The translations under genes were made by a program, and so were the position numbers. Below, in pieces: positions 59,125-64,000 of a stretch of DNA of 64,000 bases. Where the stretch lies: contig JAGCXA010000053.1 of the NCBI GenBank assembly GCA_017961575.1, positions 1-64,000 on the forward strand. The letters run 5' to 3'. Numbering within the stretch: the stretch's first letter is position 1; each line of letters begins with the position of its first letter. Source of the DNA: Clostridia bacterium (lineage in GTDB: Bacteria > Bacillota > Clostridia > Oscillospirales > CAG-272). The notes under the pieces were generated by a model. That model saw only the letters and a list, made by a program, of their open reading frames with translations, was not told the DNA's origin and ran no database searches.

Positions 59125-59826
59125 TCAGTTCCCCTCGGCGGGGAAGACGACGTTCGGGTAATTGTCGAGAAACCATTCGTCCCCGATCTTGCACAGATCG
59201 AGCGTTTTCACCGTTCGTTTGCCCTCCGACGCGCCGATCCCGGAGACCGGAACGTCGATCTTCACGCGGTCGCCCGCGTTCTCGGTCACGGTCGCCGCCG
59301 GGAAGTCGTAGACCGCCGGATCGGTAGGAAGCCAAGGCAGTTCGTCGGGGTCGGCGTAGAAGCAGACGAAGACCGTCCGCTTTTCGCCCGTCGAGTAGTC
59401 GATCTCCGTGTTTTCGATCAGCGCGGCTTTCCACACGCCTCCGCCGCCCGAAAACAGCGCCGCGTCCTGCGCCTCGCAGACAGAAGGGGTGAAGATCGAC
59501 CTTTCGTACTCTTTCAGGTCGGAAAGACGGCGAAAGCCGAGCCGTTCCATTTCCGCTCCGTCAACTTCGCGGTACAAGCCGTTCTGCCTTCCGCCCTCCA
59601 GAAGCGGCATCCCGTCCTCGGTGTAGAACAGGCGGACCCAGACCTCCGCCTCCCGGATCAGGCGCTCCGCCGCCGCGATCGCCTCGTCCTCGTCGGCGGG
59701 CTCGATCTTTTCGCCGCAGGAGAGCAGGGAAAACGCGAACGCGAGGGCAAGGATCAGGCAGACCGCGACGCGACGGATCCGCCGGGCGCACGCCCGGCGG
59801 GTCGTATCAGATCTCTTCGTTTTCAT
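59125..59826 (-). CDS. Lipoprotein, unknown
   Basis: This 233-residue protein has a lipobox near residue 36 (FSLLSCGEK) after a basic start and hydrophobic h-region (RVAVCLILALAFAFSLLS). The mature part is rich in Glu/Asp and aromatic residues (LFYTEDGMPLLEGG). The start at 59826 overlaps the gyrA stop by about 20 nt. I see no catalytic motif. It is encoded behind gyrA and probably co-transcribed. A longer frame starting upstream is basic and overlaps gyrA, so it is rejected. Confidence 0.75.
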   Translation of the reverse strand: MKTKRSDTTRRACARRIRRVAVCLILALAFAFSLLSCGEKIEPADEDEAIAAAERLIREAEVWVRLFYTEDGMPLLEGGRQNGLYREVDGAEMERLGFRRLSDLKEYERSIFTPSVCEAQDAALFSGGGGVWKAALIENTEIDYSTGEKRTVFVCFYADPDELPWLPTDPAVYDFPAATVTENAGDRVKIDVPVSGIGASEGKRTVKTLDLCKIGDEWFLDNYPNVVFPAEGN

Positions 59827-62410
59827 CGGCGTCCGCCGTCTCTTCGGCTTCGTCCTCCGCAGGCGCGGCTTCGGCTTTCTCCGCCGTCTCCGCGGGTTCC
59901 TCTCCGTCGGAAAGATCGGGGTGCTCGGCGGTCTCGTCGGCGGTGATCGCCTCGTCAAGCTCCTCCTGCGGTTCGATCCGCGACAGGTTGACGATCGACG
60001 CGCCCTCGGAGAGCCGCATCACGATGACGCCGCCCGCGCCGCGCGAATAGATCGGAATGCCCGCGACCGGGATCCGGATGATGGTCCCGTCGTTGGTGAT
60101 CATCATAATGTCGTCGGATTCGGACACCGCCGCGATCGCCGCGAGGTTTCCGGTCTTGTCGTTCAGGTTGTGCGCCGTAACGCCCTGCCCGCCGCGGTTT
60201 TTCAGAACGCGGAAGTCGTCGAACTCGGTGCGCTTGCCGAACCCGCGGTCGGTGATTGTAAGCAATTGTTTACCTTCCTCAACCAGCGTCACGCCGATCA
60301 CGTAATCCTCGCCGGAGAGACGGATGCCGCGCACGCCGCGCGCGCCGCGTCCCATCGGACGGACGGTCGTTTCGGAGAAGCGGGTCGCCGCGCCGCCGCG
60401 GGTCGCGAGGATCAGGTCGTCGTCGCCCTTGGTCTTGCGGACGAAGAGCAGATCGTCGCCGTCGTCGAGCGAGATCGCGATCTTGCCCGAACGCCGCTGA
60501 TACTCGAAGTCCTTGGTCGGGGTCTTTTTGATAACGCCCTTTTTCGTCACCATCGTCAGGTATTCGCCCTCGGTGAAGGCGTCGATCGAAATGATCGCCG
60601 TGACGTTCTCGCCCTCGGTCAGGTCGAGGATGTTCACCATGTTCGTTCCCTTCGCGGTGCGTCCCGCTTCGGGGATCCGATAGGTCTTTTTGGTGTAAAC
60701 CCGTCCCTTATTGGTAAAGAACATCAGAAGAGCGTGGCTGTTCGCGACGATGACGTCGACCACGTCGTCCTCCTCCTTGTGCCCCATCCCGATGATGCCC
60801 TTGCCGCCGCGGTGCTGGGCGGAGTAGGTGTCGGCGGGCTGCCGCTTGATATAGCCGCCGGTCGTGACGGTCAAAACGCAGGTGTGCCGCGGGATCAGGT
60901 CCTCGATGTCGATGTCGTCGGTCGCCTCGACCAACTCGGTGCGTCTGTCGTCGCCGAACTTCTCTTTCATCGAGATCAGTTCGCCCTTCACGATCTCCCG
61001 CACTCTGCCGTCGTCCACCAGGATCGCTTGCAGGTCGGCGACCGTCTCTTCGAGTTTCAGCAACCGATCTTCGACCTTCTGCCGTTCAAGCCCGGACAGT
61101 TTGCCGAGCGTCATTTCGACGATCGCCTGCGCCTGCGGATCGGTGAGCCCGTAGGTTTGCATCAGGTTGGCTTTCGCGTCGGGGATCGAGGAACTCGCCT
61201 TGATGATCTTGATGATCTCGTCGATGTGGTCGATCGCGATCTTGTATCCCTCGTAGATGTGCATTTCTTTCAGGGCGCGGTCGAGGTCGAACTGCGTCCG
61301 ACGGACGATGATCCCCTCCTGGTACAGGATGTACTGATCGAGGATCTCGGGCAGCGACAGGATCTTCGGTTCTCCGTTCACCAGCATCAGCATATTGACG
61401 GCGAAGGTGTCCTGCAACTGGCTGTACTTATAGAGTTGGTTCAGAATGACCTCGCCGTTCGCGTCGCGGCGGTACTCGATGACGATCCGCATCCCGTCGC
61501 GCCCCGACTCGTCGCGCAGGTCGGTGATCCCCTCGATCTTCTTGTCCTTGACGAGATTGGCGATCGCCTCGACCAGCATGCTCTTGTTGACGGCGTAGGG
61601 GATCTCGGTCACGATGATCCGCTTGTTTTCGTCCTCGATCTTCGCGCGCGCCCGTACGATCACCTTTCCGCGCCCGGTCGAGTAGGCGTCGAGCATCCCG
61701 CGCGAGCCGTACACGATCCCGGCGGTCGGGAAGTCCGGACCCTTGATATACTCCATCAGTTCGGGGACCGTGCATTCCGGGTTGTCCATCCGGAAAACGA
61801 TCCCGTCCACCACTTCACGAAGGTTGTGCGGAGGGATGTTGGTCGCCATACCGACGGCGATCCCGACCGACCCGTTGACGAGCAGGTTGGGGAAGCGGGA
61901 GGGCAAAACCTCGGGTTCCTTGCGCGAATTGTCGAAGTTCGGGAGGAAGTTGACGACGTTCTTTTCTATATCCGCCATCATCTGGTCGGCGAGTTTCGAC
62001 ATTCTCGCCTCGGTATACCGGTAGGCGGCGGCGCCGTCGCCGTCGACGTTGCCGAAGTTGCCGTGCCCCTCGATCAGAGGATAGCGGAGCGAGAACGACT
62101 GCGCCATACGGACCATCGTCTGATAGACCGCGGCGTCGCCGTGCGGATGGTAGCGCCCCAGCACGTTACCGACGGTGGTCGCCGATTTGCGGAAGGGCTT
62201 GTCGTAGGTCAGGTGATCCTCGTACATCGCGTAGAGGATCCGGCGCTGACCCGGCTTCATTCCGTCGCGGACGTCGGGGAGCGCGCGGCTCGTAATGACG
62301 CTCATCGAGTACTCGATGAACGCCGTTTTGAGCTCCTTCTCCATGTTCCGCCCGAGGATCTTCTGCTCGGGGAAGGAAATATCTTCGGTGTTGTTCGGCT
62401 TTCTTTCCAT
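59807..62410 (-). CDS. gyrA: DNA gyrase subunit A
   Basis: This 867-residue enzyme is the breakage-reunion subunit. SRALPDVRDGMKPGQRRILYAM is diagnostic. The catalytic tyrosine is in AAVYQTMVRM/RYTEARM, and the region RYHPHGDAAVYQT follows. The six-blade C-terminal domain includes the GyrA box QRRSGKIA (near 650-660) and GKRTEFDDFRVLKNRGGQGV. An acidic disordered tail of about 50 residues ends it. GyrB precedes with 29 nt spacing. Length is slightly greater than average because of the tail. Confidence 0.97.
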   Translation of the reverse strand: MERKPNNTEDISFPEQKILGRNMEKELKTAFIEYSMSVITSRALPDVRDGMKPGQRRILYAMYEDHLTYDKPFRKSATTVGNVLGRYHPHGDAAVYQTMVRMAQSFSLRYPLIEGHGNFGNVDGDGAAAYRYTEARMSKLADQMMADIEKNVVNFLPNFDNSRKEPEVLPSRFPNLLVNGSVGIAVGMATNIPPHNLREVVDGIVFRMDNPECTVPELMEYIKGPDFPTAGIVYGSRGMLDAYSTGRGKVIVRARAKIEDENKRIIVTEIPYAVNKSMLVEAIANLVKDKKIEGITDLRDESGRDGMRIVIEYRRDANGEVILNQLYKYSQLQDTFAVNMLMLVNGEPKILSLPEILDQYILYQEGIIVRRTQFDLDRALKEMHIYEGYKIAIDHIDEIIKIIKASSSIPDAKANLMQTYGLTDPQAQAIVEMTLGKLSGLERQKVEDRLLKLEETVADLQAILVDDGRVREIVKGELISMKEKFGDDRRTELVEATDDIDIEDLIPRHTCVLTVTTGGYIKRQPADTYSAQHRGGKGIIGMGHKEEDDVVDVIVANSHALLMFFTNKGRVYTKKTYRIPEAGRTAKGTNMVNILDLTEGENVTAIISIDAFTEGEYLTMVTKKGVIKKTPTKDFEYQRRSGKIAISLDDGDDLLFVRKTKGDDDLILATRGGAATRFSETTVRPMGRGARGVRGIRLSGEDYVIGVTLVEEGKQLLTITDRGFGKRTEFDDFRVLKNRGGQGVTAHNLNDKTGNLAAIAAVSESDDIMMITNDGTIIRIPVAGIPIYSRGAGGVIVMRLSEGASIVNLSRIEPQEELDEAITADETAEHPDLSDGEEPAETAEKAEAAPAEDEAEETADADENEEI

Positions 62411-62439
62411 TTCTCTTTACCTTCCGTTCGCTTTCTTCA

Positions 62440-64000
<1,561 letters not shown>

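Overview
The window looks like an oriC-proximal stretch of a spore-forming, GC-rich Clostridia-type Bacillota chromosome. The evidence is SpoIIE, a GerA-family germinant receptor subunit, a T-box leader on thrS, RNase J, AddA, GGAGG-type ribosome binding sites and many textbook sigma-A promoters. The right end carries gyrB, gyrA and parA-parB with two parS palindromes, which is usual near the origin. The species cannot be named from the sequence alone.

Layout. 1-3.7 kb: a composite palindromic repeat, then iscU and nifS on the minus strand, divergent from an Rrf2/IscR-type regulator, then a TfoX-N protein and a NUDIX hydrolase. 3.87-19.85 kb: a 15.9 kb integrated element bounded by 46 bp direct repeats of the 3' half of tRNA-Lys(UUU). 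It encodes a Rep_trans/RstA-like initiator, a PcfK-PcfJ pair, a DUF3102 protein, an ASCH-like protein, a divergent XRE repressor with a zinc-finger/PD-(D/E)XK nuclease, several very small proteins, a run of secreted or membrane-anchored proteins (one with a Gly/Ser linker, one with a C-terminal anchor and basic tail), a polytopic Walker ATPase and a tyrosine recombinase beside attR. The order resembles an inovirus (filamentous phage), but the element is large and mosaic. 20-42 kb: housekeeping genes (PHP phosphoesterase, DUF308 protein, argG, ComM/YifB, an AroB-like protein, gpsA, a MATE transporter, spoIIE, thrS, a GerA/SpoVAF protein, the PFL/ACT pair, truB, addA). 42.6-51.7 kb: an accessory surface locus with a lipoprotein, a repetitive secreted protein sharing a triplicated domain, a 42-residue peptide, a heparinase II/III-type lyase and an (alpha/alpha)6-type glycosidase. 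51.8-64 kb: a Ca2+/cation antiporter, parA, parB, a membrane protein, a second composite repeat array in opposite orientation to the first, rnjA, an XRE regulator, a lipoprotein, gyrA and partial gyrB.

How the parts work together. NifS and IscU supply Fe-S clusters and IscR probably represses their shared divergent promoter. SpoIIE and the GerA protein mark endospore formation. The element appears to replicate through its initiator, to be held silent by the XRE repressor at operators around 11.03-11.11 kb, and to express virion-like proteins, ATPase and integrase as one rightward operon. In the surface locus the lyase and glycosidase would break down an acidic polysaccharide. The 42-residue peptide ends in the same motif, LG(D/E)xxWxE(F/L)xFG(D/E)L, as the lyase, which suggests a common processing or sorting step. 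The most novel points are the inovirus-like element and this shared terminal motif.
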